Shown in pieces: positions 37,822 through 47,208 of a stretch of 64,000 nt of DNA. The translations under genes were made by a program, and so were the position numbers. This DNA comes from Limnoglobus roseus. GTDB taxonomy: Bacteria > Planctomycetota > Planctomycetia > Gemmatales > Gemmataceae. A model generated the notes under the pieces. That model saw nothing but the letters and a program-made list of their open reading frames with translations. It made no database searches and had not been told where the DNA came from. Location: the NCBI RefSeq assembly GCF_008254045.1, contig NZ_CP042425.1, positions 310,001 to 374,000 of the forward strand. Direction: 5' to 3'. Numbering within the stretch: position 1 is the first letter of the stretch; each line of letters starts with the position of its first letter.

Positions 37822-39381
37822 TTATTTCCGCACGACGGGCATGACGGTCGTCAGCGTGACCGTCTGGAATTCGTGGACACCGGGACCGAACTTGGTCTCG
37901 CGGGCGGGGAACCCGGCGGGACCGTACCGGACGGTGAGTTCTCCACCACCGGGCAAGGGAATCGACTGTTTCGCCTTCGGGGCGAGCGTGAGTGTCTGGT
38001 ACGGCCCGCCCGCGGACTTCACCTGAAGGCGGATCGTGGCAGCACTACCGTTGACCAGCGTGGCCGACGCGAAGGTGTTCGGCACCGGGAGCGGCGGTTT
38101 CGTCTGGGGGCCAGTGCCCGACGGCTTGGGCCGGGAGTTGAGCGGGTCGATCACGGAATTATTCGGCCTGCTCCCATTCAGCCCCGCGCCGCCGGCCGGG
38201 GGCGGGCCAAACCCGCCGAACAACATCTCGGCCGTAATTCGCGGGAAGTAGTTGGTCGTGGGTTCGTGGAACGAACTCGCCCCGGTGTACGTCTTCGGGT
38301 CGGTCGTCCCCGACCCGCCGCGAATCCCGATCACGGACGCGACGGGGTCGTTCGCGTTAATCAGATAGCGGTACTTGCTCGGTCGCGGCCAAACTTCGTT
38401 GTCGTTCACCGGCGTTCCGGTCGCGACCCATGCCACCGAACTGCGGATCTTGCTCTCCTTGCCCAGTGAGCCGGCCGCCAACAAGGCGTTTCGCATCTGG
38501 ATGCAGCCTTGGGAGTGCGTCACGACGGTGATCGGGCCGTTGGCGTGGTAGATCAGGTGGGTGAGTTGTCGGGTACTGGGGTTTAACTGCGCGAACGGCG
38601 GGTTCGGTGCGCTCAACATGGGCAGGAACCCGCCCGGGTTCATGGTCGCGAAGTTGACCGGCCAAGAGCGGTCGTAAACAGCCTCAGAAATGTCATCCTT
38701 CACCGTCGGCGTGCCGGTGGCACCGTCCAGGAACGTCGGGTTCAAGATCAAGTTCACCGGTCGCCGCGTCCGGCCGACAATGACCCGGGCTTCGGCCTCC
38801 GCGATCACCCGCGGCGTGAGCATGCCGTTCGTGTAGTAAACCGGGTCGCCGGAATACACGGTCCCGGCCGGGTCGGTCGTGACGCGGATGATCCGCGGCG
38901 ATTCCATGAACAGGGCGAGCGACCGGTCGGTGACGTACTTCCAAAGGGGGGTCGTTTTGAGCCACGCGACGCCCTTGCCGATGTTCTCCTTCGTGGCCTC
39001 GGCGACCTTCCCCCCGAGGTTCTGAGCGGCCTTCTTCGCGTTCTCGGCCGCTTGCTTGGCCTCGCGTGCGGCCTTGTCCCTCGCCTCCAAGGCGGCCTTC
39101 TTCGCCTGTTCGGCCTTCTTGCGCGCCGCCTCCTCCAACTCTCGCGCCTTCTGTTTGGCCGCCCCGGCGGCCTCTTCCGCCGCCTTCTTCGCTTGCTCGG
39201 CCTTCTTGCGCACCGCTTCCTCGGCATCCCGGAGCTTTTTCTTGGCGTCGTCGATGCTCGGAATGTCAATCTTGGGCGGGTTCCACTTCGGCGGCTTCCA
39301 CCCCCACGCCCACGCCGGGGGGCTGATCACAGCCGCCACCGACACCACCAAAACCCACCGCGGGAGAGGAACTCGCATCAT
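37822..39381 (-). CDS. Secreted coiled-coil protein with lipase-like GxSxG domain
   Basis: 519 aa from ATG 39381 (a second ATG is one codon in). Signal peptide about 1-23 (ending AWA). A Pro/Trp stretch (GWKPPKWNPPKID) precedes a long, Lys/Ala/Glu-rich coiled coil (about 42-122). A globular domain (about 140-400) contains THSQGC, which fits the lipase-type nucleophile elbow with Ser as nucleophile, and a later region that may supply Asp/His. The C-terminal 100 residues are strand-rich. Putative serine hydrolase tethered through the coiled coil to the envelope; activity is inferred from one motif only. Confidence 0.8.
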   Translation of the reverse strand: MMRVPLPRWVLVVSVAAVISPPAWAWGWKPPKWNPPKIDIPSIDDAKKKLRDAEEAVRKKAEQAKKAAEEAAGAAKQKARELEEAARKKAEQAKKAALEARDKAAREAKQAAENAKKAAQNLGGKVAEATKENIGKGVAWLKTTPLWKYVTDRSLALFMESPRIIRVTTDPAGTVYSGDPVYYTNGMLTPRVIAEAEARVIVGRTRRPVNLILNPTFLDGATGTPTVKDDISEAVYDRSWPVNFATMNPGGFLPMLSAPNPPFAQLNPSTRQLTHLIYHANGPITVVTHSQGCIQMRNALLAAGSLGKESKIRSSVAWVATGTPVNDNEVWPRPSKYRYLINANDPVASVIGIRGGSGTTDPKTYTGASSFHEPTTNYFPRITAEMLFGGFGPPPAGGAGLNGSRPNNSVIDPLNSRPKPSGTGPQTKPPLPVPNTFASATLVNGSAATIRLQVKSAGGPYQTLTLAPKAKQSIPLPGGGELTVRYGPAGFPARETKFGPGVHEFQTVTLTTVMPVVRK

Positions 39382-39451
39382 GCACCCCGTGAAAAGTCCG
39401 GCCCGGAGGTTCCTCCGAGCCGGTCGTGGCCAAAGTGGGTCAACCGAGTTG

Positions 39452-42400
39452 TTACGGCCCGATCGGCGTCGACACTTCGACCGCCGAGTACCCGCCCGGA
39501 ACGGCCAGCGATTCGCCCGCCGAGCCGACGTAGATACTGCCGTTGAAGTCGATGAACGGGTCGAAGTCCGTGCCGATCGGCGCGAGCGTACTCGCCGAAG
39601 ACACCGCGAACCGCCGCACGAGGCCGGACCCGCTGCCGGACGGGACCGCGGCAACGGTCGTCCCGCCGATCGCGTACCGCTTCACGACGCCGGGGCCGCC
39701 GATGCCGGGGGCGACGACGATCGTCGGCGAACCGTTCACGAGGCCGCCGCTGCCGACCCGCACGCCGCCAAGGAAGTCCGTGCCGAACGGTGTCACCGAC
39801 GGCCCGGCCACGGCCCGCCCGCCAGAAATCGAGAAGGTCCGCACGACGGCCGGCAGTGCCAGTTCCCCGGCGAGTGGGCTTCGACCCGACGACTGGCCGT
39901 TGATGTTCGGCAGCGTTGGGTAGATCGTCTCCAGAACGGTCCCCGTGAAGTCCGGCACGCTGTCCAGCGACGTGACAACGATGCCATCGACGACCGACAC
40001 GAACACGCCGCCGCGGTAGTTCGAATCGTCGGCGAAGAATCCGGCTTGTTCGCCCAACGTCGTACCGTCCAGGACGCGGATGTGGGGCGCACCCGACACG
40101 CCGGCCCCGGTGACGATCTCCGCCTTACCGTCGCCGGTCACATCGCCGACGGCCACCCGCACGCCGCCGCGGAAGCTCGGATCGTAGGCGAAGAAGTCTT
40201 GGACAAGGCCGAACCCGTTCCCGTCCAGCACGCGAACCCGCGGCCCGCCGAGCGACCCGGCCCCGACGACCACGTCGGCCCGCCCGTCGCCGGTCACGTC
40301 GCCGAGGGCCACGAACACGCCGTTGGTGAACGACGTTTCGTACGCGAAGAAGTCGAACAGGATGCTCCCGGTCTTGCCGTCGAAGACTTGCACCCGCGGC
40401 GCGCCACCGGGGCCGGCCCCGACGACGAGGTCGGCAAACCCGTCGCCGTTCACGTCGCCGGTCGCCGCGCGGACGCCGCCGTCGAAGCCCGGGTCCATCG
40501 TGACGAACTCGCGGATGAACGTCCCGTCCGGCCGGTACGTCTTCACGATAGGTTGCCCGCCGGCCCCTTCCGAGACAGCAAACGTGACGGTCGTCGGCGT
40601 CACCCCGACGGTGATGGTCACGGTCGTCGGCGAGCTCGTCGTGAACCCGTCGGTGGCGGCGTACGCGAACGACGCGGTTCCGCTAAAGCCGAGGGCCGGC
40701 TTGAACGTGAACGACCCGTTCGGGCTCACGGTCACAGTGCCCTGAGCCGCGGCCGGCGGCGTCACGAGCGCCGCCGTGAGCGCCCCACTACCGCCGGAGT
40801 CGTTCGCCAGCACGCCCGGAGCGGCTTGCGTGAAGACCGTCTCAAAGGGGGTGGTGAAGTTATCCGCCGCGGTCGTGATGGTGGTGGACGCCCCGACGGC
40901 GATCGTCACAATCGCGGGGTTCGAGGTCGTGAAACCATCCGTGGCCGTGTACGTGAAGGAAGCGTTGCCGGTAAATCCGTTGGTCGGCGTGAACGTAAAC
41001 GAGCCGTTCGTGTTGAAGGTGAGCGTCCCCTGGGCGGCCGTCGGCGGGGTGACGAGCGTGGCCGTGAGCTGCGCGTTGCCGCCCGAGTCGTTGGCAAGGA
41101 CGTTCGGCGGCGTCCCCCGGATGGGCACGACCAACGCGGTGTTGAACGGGGTGGAGTAGGCGTCGTTGGCCGCAACGACTGCGTTCGGCGCGGCAACCGT
41201 GATCGTGGCGGTGATGGGAGCGGTGCTGCGAACGTCGGTCGCGGTGTAAGTGAAGGTGACACTCCCGCTGAATCCGCTGGTCGGGACGAACGAGAACGAG
41301 CCGTCGGGGTTGACGGTCAGCGCCCCGGCCGCCGGGTTCGAGAGGGCCGAGACGTTCGTGGCGGTCAACGCGGCAACGGTCGGTTCGCCGGCGGTGTCGT
41401 TGGGGACAATTAACCCGGTCGCAGCCGATCTCGTCAGCGTGGTGTTGAACGGGGTGGTGAAGCTATCGGCAACGCCGGCCGGCGGGCGGGCTTGAAACGC
41501 CCCGGCGTCGAGGGGGCCACCGGTCGGGCGGATGAGACCAATGTCCCGTTGGTCGCGAGAGAAGGCGAACGGCCCGGGCGTGCCGGCCAAGCCCAAGGCG
41601 GGACTGCCGGCGAGCAAGGGGATCGTCTGCGTCGCCCCGCCGTTATTCGAAAGCGTACCCAGACCTGGGGCCGTTTCGTCGATCCGGTCGGACGCAACGT
41701 ATCCGGAGCCGCCCGTGGACGTCCCGATCAAATTGCCGCCGCTCTGACGGAGTGTGGCGTTGAGGTTCGGTGAAGTCGGCGCGGTATTATTCACCACAAT
41801 CGAATTCGTCAGCGAAACGGGGATACTGGTCCCCGATGACGCCCCGGCCACACCGCCACCGAAGGCAGCCGAGTTGCCCGTAATGGTGACGAAATCAATG
41901 GCGGCACCCGTGCGATTATTCTGGCCGATGTTCTCGTTTTGCTGAACGGAGATGGCACCGCCGGATGTCCCAGCCTGGTTCCCGGTGAAGGTGTCGTTGA
42001 CGATGTTCAACGCTACATTCAGACCGTTCGCGGGGATGACGGTTAGGTCTTGGCTGTAGTAGATCGCCCCGCCCGTACCGCCCGCTTGGTTGCCGGTGAA
42101 GAGAGAGTGCCGGATGAACTGAGACCGCGCGAAATCGACCCCCTTGTGGGCGATGGCCCCACCGTTCCCGGTGGCCGTGTTGTTCTGGAAAATTGATCCT
42201 ACGTCGATCTGGAGGACGGCCGTGTTGGTCGTCGCGACTGCGCCACCGTCGCCGGCCAGGGCCTTGTTGCCGGTAAACGAAAACCCTGCGTCTAACGGCG
42301 ACAGAAAGTCCGTGATGAACACGGCACCGCCGGTCGCCGCTTTATTGGTCGTGAACACAGCCCCGAACGGTGCGTTCACGTTCGTCGCCGACAACACCCG

Positions 42401-43033
42401 CGTTCCGCTGATCGCCCCACCCTGCACGGTGGCCTGGTTGTTGATGAACGTCGTGTCGGTCAGGTTAACTTGAGCGGTCGCCGAAATGGCCCCGCCGAAC
42501 CCGCCCGTCGTCGCCGGCGGACTCGGCGGGATCGGGGGAAGCGTCACCTGGGTCGCCTGGTTGCTGTCGAACACCGTGTCGAAAAGGTTTAACGGGGCAG
42601 TCGTCTGGATGGCCCCACCGTTCCCCCCCGTCGCCTTGCCCTGGAAGAATCGGATGCCGACGAGGTTTACCCCGTTCGCGGGTCCCGCGATGTTAAAGAT
42701 GCGGAACTGGTTGCCCCCGTCGATGGTAGTAAGGCTTGAGCCCAACCCGTTGATGACGAGGTCTTGGGTGATCGTCGGGAGCGTTCCGGCCAAAACGACC
42801 GGGCTAGTCACCCCGGTGGCGAACTGAATGGTGTCGAGACCGGGGCTGTTTTCCGCGTCAATGATGGCTTGCCGCAGACTCCCGGCCGGGGCGTTCGGAC
42901 TGGGCAACGCATCCAAGTTGTTCGTTACTGTGAACGTCGCCGGCACGTCGCGGCCTTCGAGCAGTTGCAACTGCGGGCGGGTAGCCGGGAGGGCGGGGGT
43001 CTTACGGTTCGTGGAGCGGGAACGGTGCGACAT
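39452..43033 (-). CDS. Large secreted beta-helix / cadherin-like / FG-GAP protein
   Basis: 1193 aa. The N-terminus has no ordinary signal peptide; instead, after a basic stretch it reads RPQLQLLEGRDVPATF, the planctomycete extracellular N-terminal motif. Order: 'GSLRQAIIDAE' start of a right-handed beta helix with repeated GGAI/GGGV turns (about 50-500), three to four cadherin-like Ig domains (about 540-850, 'VLANDSGG...GSFTFTP'), then FG-GAP/VCBS-type repeats (about 860-1100) with calcium-binding-like loops DVNGDGFAD and DVTGDGRAD. Cell-surface adhesion or carbohydrate contact is inferred. First of a three-gene run. Confidence 0.9.
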   Translation of the reverse strand: MSHRSRSTNRKTPALPATRPQLQLLEGRDVPATFTVTNNLDALPSPNAPAGSLRQAIIDAENSPGLDTIQFATGVTSPVVLAGTLPTITQDLVINGLGSSLTTIDGGNQFRIFNIAGPANGVNLVGIRFFQGKATGGNGGAIQTTAPLNLFDTVFDSNQATQVTLPPIPPSPPATTGGFGGAISATAQVNLTDTTFINNQATVQGGAISGTRVLSATNVNAPFGAVFTTNKAATGGAVFITDFLSPLDAGFSFTGNKALAGDGGAVATTNTAVLQIDVGSIFQNNTATGNGGAIAHKGVDFARSQFIRHSLFTGNQAGGTGGAIYYSQDLTVIPANGLNVALNIVNDTFTGNQAGTSGGAISVQQNENIGQNNRTGAAIDFVTITGNSAAFGGGVAGASSGTSIPVSLTNSIVVNNTAPTSPNLNATLRQSGGNLIGTSTGGSGYVASDRIDETAPGLGTLSNNGGATQTIPLLAGSPALGLAGTPGPFAFSRDQRDIGLIRPTGGPLDAGAFQARPPAGVADSFTTPFNTTLTRSAATGLIVPNDTAGEPTVAALTATNVSALSNPAAGALTVNPDGSFSFVPTSGFSGSVTFTYTATDVRSTAPITATITVAAPNAVVAANDAYSTPFNTALVVPIRGTPPNVLANDSGGNAQLTATLVTPPTAAQGTLTFNTNGSFTFTPTNGFTGNASFTYTATDGFTTSNPAIVTIAVGASTTITTAADNFTTPFETVFTQAAPGVLANDSGGSGALTAALVTPPAAAQGTVTVSPNGSFTFKPALGFSGTASFAYAATDGFTTSSPTTVTITVGVTPTTVTFAVSEGAGGQPIVKTYRPDGTFIREFVTMDPGFDGGVRAATGDVNGDGFADLVVGAGPGGAPRVQVFDGKTGSILFDFFAYETSFTNGVFVALGDVTGDGRADVVVGAGSLGGPRVRVLDGNGFGLVQDFFAYDPSFRGGVRVAVGDVTGDGKAEIVTGAGVSGAPHIRVLDGTTLGEQAGFFADDSNYRGGVFVSVVDGIVVTSLDSVPDFTGTVLETIYPTLPNINGQSSGRSPLAGELALPAVVRTFSISGGRAVAGPSVTPFGTDFLGGVRVGSGGLVNGSPTIVVAPGIGGPGVVKRYAIGGTTVAAVPSGSGSGLVRRFAVSSASTLAPIGTDFDPFIDFNGSIYVGSAGESLAVPGGYSAVEVSTPIGP

Positions 43034-43370
43034 TGTGGTTCTCAGAGGGGGTGCGTCTGGTTGTAGGGGTTGTTCGCGGTGCTCCGTACCGACTCTGACC
43101 CGGCGGGCAGTTTGCCGTCCTTAGCCACCCTGCCTAGCCTATGAATCTTTGGCTGCCATCTCGGAAAGCGTCAGAAGATAGGTTAACCGGGCAAGAAATT
43201 GTCGTACCGAGGCAAAATTCCCGACTTCCTGCCCCACTAACACGATCCCAGTCAATTCTAACATCGTCCGAAGGTCCAGATGCGGTCGTGGACAGGCCAG
43301 CCGTCTCGACGCCGGGGGAAAGGCGTATTATCGAGATTGACGGATTACGACCGCCACCCTCGGGGCACGC
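43034..43370. other. Divergent gene-free region, surface protein / DAC-like protein
   Basis: No gene seen. On the plus strand TATTAT (43326-43331) is a good -10 match about 40 nt before the DAC-like gene, but the -35 position has no good match. On the minus strand no clear promoter was found for the surface protein. The GC content is somewhat lower in 43140-43280 than around it. Confidence 0.4.
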
Positions 43371-44570
43371 ATGGCTGACGAAGACCTCCACCCGGCGGCG
43401 CTGCTCGCCGCCCACGTTCTGCGGGCGACCTCCACGACGCGCCATCTGACCGCCGGCCACGCCGGCGGGTTCCTCCCCGGGGCGGCCGCAACCCACCGGA
43501 TTCTCCGCCTGGCCTACGACGCGAGCTTGCTGGAAGAGGAGGGCCGGTTCCCGTCCGTCCGCATTGTGTGCCACCACGCGGAGCCGACCGTGCGGTTCAC
43601 CGACGAGGTTCCGCTCAGTCACGCCGACGCCCTGCGGCGGATCGCCCCGACGGCCCGCCGCCGTGGGTCGGCCCTCGCCCTTCGGGCGGACGACCCGGCC
43701 GACATCCGCTGCCGTGGCGTGTACGAGTTCGCCGATGTGATCGACCCGGTCAGCCTCCGCGGGCGGGCCGGGTCGTGGGAGACGACCGCGGAAATCCTCT
43801 CCGGCACGCTCTTCTCCGCCCGCATCGAGGGGCCGGGCCGCATCCGGGCGGGGTTCCTCCCGGCCGACGCCTTCCTGCTCCGCGGCGGCGAAGTTCGCCG
43901 ACGACGGTACTGGACCGACGTTGGCCCGGTCGAGGCCGTGATCGCCACCGCGGCGGAAAACCTCCTCGGGAGCCTGCCCGATGACGTTGAAGTGCTCCAG
44001 AAGTGGGTTGTCAGCACCCCCGGCCAAACCCTAACACTCTTGGGGCGAATGCTCGGCCACCTGCTCAGTTCAACGGCGGAAGCCGGGCGTGGGGGCACGT
44101 TCGTCGTCCTGCTCGGCGACCAAGGGGCCGACGTCCGCAGCGGGTACCCGTCGGTCGTGGACATGCGGAAGGTTTACCGGGACGCCATCATCGGGGCGTT
44201 GAACGACTCGAACCACGAAGACCTGGGCAGCTTCGCCCGCGCGTGGGCGATGTGGCGGACGACGCTGTTCAAGGTCGTCGAGCAGGTCGCCGGCCTGTCG
44301 TCGGTCGACGGGTGCGTGGTGTTCGACCGTAACTTCTCGCTCTCGCGGTTCGGGGCGAAGCTGTACTTCGAGGGGAAGCGGGAATTGCCGGACGAACTGA
44401 AGGGGACGGGAACGCGGCACTCCTCGACGTACCACTTCTGTTGCGAGAACCCGGCCCTCGCGTTCGTGATCTCGCAGGACGGCCACTTGACGGCGATCTG
44501 CTCGACCCAGCCCGGCGCGGCCGAAGTTCACCGCGATCTGGACCCCGGCCTGACGTGGATTCAGCAGTGA
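43371..44570 (+). CDS. DisA_N (DAC)-like nucleotide-sensor protein
   Basis: 399 aa, no signal peptide. The C-terminal third (about 305-385) has the layout of the DisA_N/DAC domain: DGCVVFDR near 312 (classical DGA), GTRHSS near 347 (classical GTRHR), and a following strand AFVISQDGHLTAI (classical 'vvSeetG.is'). The Ala of DGA is Cys and the second Arg of RHR is Ser, changes expected to reduce or abolish c-di-AMP synthesis. Such divergent DAC relatives (for example the DACNV group) were proposed as nucleotide sensors. The N-terminal region is unassigned. Ends 6 nt from the convergent DUF1501 gene. Confidence 0.75.
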   Translation: MADEDLHPAALLAAHVLRATSTTRHLTAGHAGGFLPGAAATHRILRLAYDASLLEEEGRFPSVRIVCHHAEPTVRFTDEVPLSHADALRRIAPTARRRGSALALRADDPADIRCRGVYEFADVIDPVSLRGRAGSWETTAEILSGTLFSARIEGPGRIRAGFLPADAFLLRGGEVRRRRYWTDVGPVEAVIATAAENLLGSLPDDVEVLQKWVVSTPGQTLTLLGRMLGHLLSSTAEAGRGGTFVVLLGDQGADVRSGYPSVVDMRKVYRDAIIGALNDSNHEDLGSFARAWAMWRTTLFKVVEQVAGLSSVDGCVVFDRNFSLSRFGAKLYFEGKRELPDELKGTGTRHSSTYHFCCENPALAFVISQDGHLTAICSTQPGAAEVHRDLDPGLTWIQQ

Positions 44571-44576
44571 ACGGGT

Positions 44577-45899
44577 TCAACCGAAGATCGCCCGCAGGGG
44601 TTGGCCCTCGGTCAGCGTGATCTCCCGCCCGAGGCGGTCGGCCACCACGGACTGCGGGTCGATCCCGAGGGCGTGATACATCGTCGCCGTCAGATCGGCC
44701 GGAGAGACGGGGTTCTCGGCCGGGGCGGCCGCGATCTTGTCGCTCGCGCCGTAGATCGTTCCTCCGCGAACCCCACCACCGGCAACGACGGCCGAATAAC
44801 ACCGCGGCCAGTGTTCCCGGCCCGCGTTAACGACCCGCGGCGTGCGGCCGAACTCGCCCACCCACACCACCAGCGTCTCGTCCAGCAAGCCGCGGTCCGT
44901 CAGGTCGTCGAGCAATGCCGCGAACGCCCGGTCGGCCGGCGGCATGAGGCGATTCTTGAGGGACGGGAAGTTGTTCCCGTGCGTGTCCCAGAAGTTCTGC
45001 CCGTCGTCCGGCCAGTTCACCGTGACGAATTTCGTCCCCGCTTCGACCAACCGCCGGGCTAACAGGCAACTCTGGCCGTGCGTGTGCCGGCCGTAGGCGT
45101 CGCGAGTCTTGGGCGACTCCGCGGTCAGGTCGAACGCCCGCGACACCCCCGGCGCGAGCAACAGGTCGATGGCCTTCTGGCGCAGGTCCGCGTTGGCTTC
45201 CGTCGGGCCGCCGCGGTCGAGTTGCCGGCAGAGGTCGGCCCGCGATTGCAACCGCGCGGGCGGAACGTCCGGCGCGGCCGTCAGTCCGCCGACGGCGAAC
45301 GTCGGCGAGTTCGGGTTGCCCGTCACCAGGAACGGATCGTATCCCGACCCCAACCACCCGGCGTTCTGACCGGGAGCTTGCCCGCCCGGGGCCGACGGGT
45401 GCGACACGGCCCACGGCAGGGTGACGGCGTTCGGCACCGCCCCGGTCGGGAACCGCTTCTGGACGACGGCCCCGATGCACGGCGCGTCGGACCGCTTTGG
45501 TCCGTCGGCGTCCGAGTTCACCTTACCCGCGAGGCGGCCGGTCAACAGGTGGTGCGTCGGCGAGAGGTGGGCCGGGTCGGTGTGGGCCATCGAGTGAATG
45601 ACCGTGTACCGCTTGGCCCGCTTCGCCAGTTCGGGGAAGTGTTCGCTAATCTGCAAGCCGGGGACCGTCGTCGCGATGGGCCGGAACAGCCCTCGAACTT
45701 CCGCCGGCGCGTCGGGCTTCGGGTCCCAGGTGTCGAGCTGACTCGGCCCGCCCCACATATACAGCAGGATGACCGACTTGGCCTTCGCCACGGGTGACGG
45801 CGTTGCCGCGAACAGCGAGTTCAACCCCAGCCCGAGCGGGGCGAGGGTTCCGGCTCGCAGAACGTCACGGCGGCTTGGCCCACGGCAGGGTCGAGGCAT
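44577..45899 (-). CDS. DUF1501 protein
   Basis: 440 aa from ATG 45899. The start SRRDVLRAGTLAPLGLG is a twin-arginine-like leader. DUF1501 blocks: LLYMWGGPSQLDTWDPKPDAP, VGEFGRTPRV, NAGREHWP and a C-terminal 'LTATMYHALGID'. Of the three DUF1501 proteins here this one has the sequence WGGPSQLDTW, a variant typical of the subgroup that is encoded alone. No DUF1549 or PPC partner is next to it. Divergent from a signal-peptide protein gene. Confidence 0.92.
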   Translation of the reverse strand: MPRPCRGPSRRDVLRAGTLAPLGLGLNSLFAATPSPVAKAKSVILLYMWGGPSQLDTWDPKPDAPAEVRGLFRPIATTVPGLQISEHFPELAKRAKRYTVIHSMAHTDPAHLSPTHHLLTGRLAGKVNSDADGPKRSDAPCIGAVVQKRFPTGAVPNAVTLPWAVSHPSAPGGQAPGQNAGWLGSGYDPFLVTGNPNSPTFAVGGLTAAPDVPPARLQSRADLCRQLDRGGPTEANADLRQKAIDLLLAPGVSRAFDLTAESPKTRDAYGRHTHGQSCLLARRLVEAGTKFVTVNWPDDGQNFWDTHGNNFPSLKNRLMPPADRAFAALLDDLTDRGLLDETLVVWVGEFGRTPRVVNAGREHWPRCYSAVVAGGGVRGGTIYGASDKIAAAPAENPVSPADLTATMYHALGIDPQSVVADRLGREITLTEGQPLRAIFG

Positions 45900-46059
45900 A
45901 AGTTCGTCCGGAAAGTGGGAACCGGCAGGAAGGGCACTGTACCAAATTCCCACCCCGCGTGCAAGCCGCGGCCCGGGACAACCTCTCATCGAATTCTCGG
46001 TGGCAGCCGCTCGGCGGCCGTGCTTTACTCAAAGCGTCACAACCCCCCGAGGAGCCGCC

Positions 46060-47160
46060 ATGCGAACGCGATTGCTGTTGGCCCTGCCATTTCTCGCGAT
46101 GACAACCGCCGCGTTTTCCGCGGACCCGGAACTGCCGTTCCTCGCCGCCGCCCGAAAGCGGGAGGAGGCGACGCGAGCGGTCGAGTTCGTCGTTAAGATC
46201 AAGAAGACGTTTCCCCGCGGCGGCATGAGTCGTGAACCGCGGGCGGGGTTCCAGCCCCCACCGGTCCGCCCCGATGAAGACAAGGCCATCGAATTCACAA
46301 CTCGCGTCATTTACGACGGCCGCCGCGGCCGGTTCGAATCCAACGGCCCGTTGGTCGAAGCGTCGTATTCCGCCCAAAACATTCTCGTGACCGAAAACGA
46401 CCAAGAGCAGAGGCTGGTAATGGACCAGCGACCGGGCGGGTCCGATCATCTCCGCGGTCAGATCACCCGGCCGAACGTGATGGTCAGCGGTACGGCTCAA
46501 CTGCCCGCGCCCAGTCCCATCCTCTTCTCGTGCCGCCTGTCACACGTTCTCTCCGGGCAGGCCACCGTCGAGCCGACGGGCACGAAACTCTCCATCGACG
46601 GGGCAGAATGTGAGGGCTATCGCCTACCCGGGAAAGTCGTCGTCTGGGCCGACCCGAAACAAGAGTACGTGATCCGCCGCGTCGAGAGCTTGGGCGCTCC
46701 GAGTACCGAATTCGCCCCCCCGCACGACGTCCGGGAGGACATTCACTACGAGCGTCATCCCGTCGTCGGCTGGTGGCCGGCCGCCTGGACCCTGACCAAC
46801 CGACACAAGTCCGGCCGCCTCGCTTACACCCTGACGGCCACGGCAACCATCGGTCGCGTCGCTGAGAAGTTTCCGGACGAGTTGTTCGAATTGACTTTCC
46901 CCGTAGGAGCCCGCGTTTCGAGCGACCTTAAACCGCAGACGCCGGACTACATCGTCGGGTCAGAGGGCCAAAAACTGCCCGTGCCGATACCCATTCCATC
47001 ACCCAAGGTCGAGAAAGTCGTGCCGTGGAACTTCTACCACCGGCTCGGCGTTGGGCTGATGGCAACGGGTTGTGTCCTCGCCGTTCTCGCGGTCGGGCGG
47101 CGGGTTCAACTGTGGCGGCGAAACAACGGAACGGCCGGAAGCCCCAGCCTGGCGACGTGA
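46060..47160 (+). CDS. Exported protein with C-terminal membrane anchor, family unknown
   Basis: 366 aa from ATG 46060, with GAGGAG 6-10 nt before it. Signal peptide about 1-20 (ending AFSA); 'AARKREEATRAVEFVVKIKKTF' then beta-rich sequence resembling outer-membrane lipoprotein sorting (LolA-like) proteins; C-terminal membrane helix about 328-350 (LGVGLMATGCVLAVLAVG) followed by a short basic tail. The lumen domain contains QEYVIRRVESLG, a typical strand of such folds. Function not assigned. Convergent with the DUF1559 gene across a hairpin. Confidence 0.72.
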   Translation: MRTRLLLALPFLAMTTAAFSADPELPFLAAARKREEATRAVEFVVKIKKTFPRGGMSREPRAGFQPPPVRPDEDKAIEFTTRVIYDGRRGRFESNGPLVEASYSAQNILVTENDQEQRLVMDQRPGGSDHLRGQITRPNVMVSGTAQLPAPSPILFSCRLSHVLSGQATVEPTGTKLSIDGAECEGYRLPGKVVVWADPKQEYVIRRVESLGAPSTEFAPPHDVREDIHYERHPVVGWWPAAWTLTNRHKSGRLAYTLTATATIGRVAEKFPDELFELTFPVGARVSSDLKPQTPDYIVGSEGQKLPVPIPIPSPKVEKVVPWNFYHRLGVGLMATGCVLAVLAVGRRVQLWRRNNGTAGSPSLAT

Positions 47161-47169
47161 GTGGACTGT

Positions 47170-47199
47170 CGCAGAGCCGTGCCCGGGCGCGGCTCTGCG
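47170..47199. terminator. Bidirectional hairpin between convergent genes
   Basis: Perfect 10-bp stem (cgcagagccg / cggctctgcg) with a 10-nt loop, 9 nt after the 47160 stop and 9 nt before the convergent stop at 47209. No T run; probable bidirectional terminator. Confidence 0.55.
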
Positions 47200-47208
47200 G
47201 TCACGGGG

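Noticed and set aside
39056..41413. 785-codon plus-strand frame opposite the surface protein
   Set aside because: Translation is low-complexity Arg/Gly/Asp-rich and antisense to clear beta-helix, cadherin-like and FG-GAP repeats.
43134..44027. Minus-strand gene opposite the DAC-like protein
   Set aside because: No recognisable domain, and the plus strand has conserved DAC-type motifs and a consistent protein.
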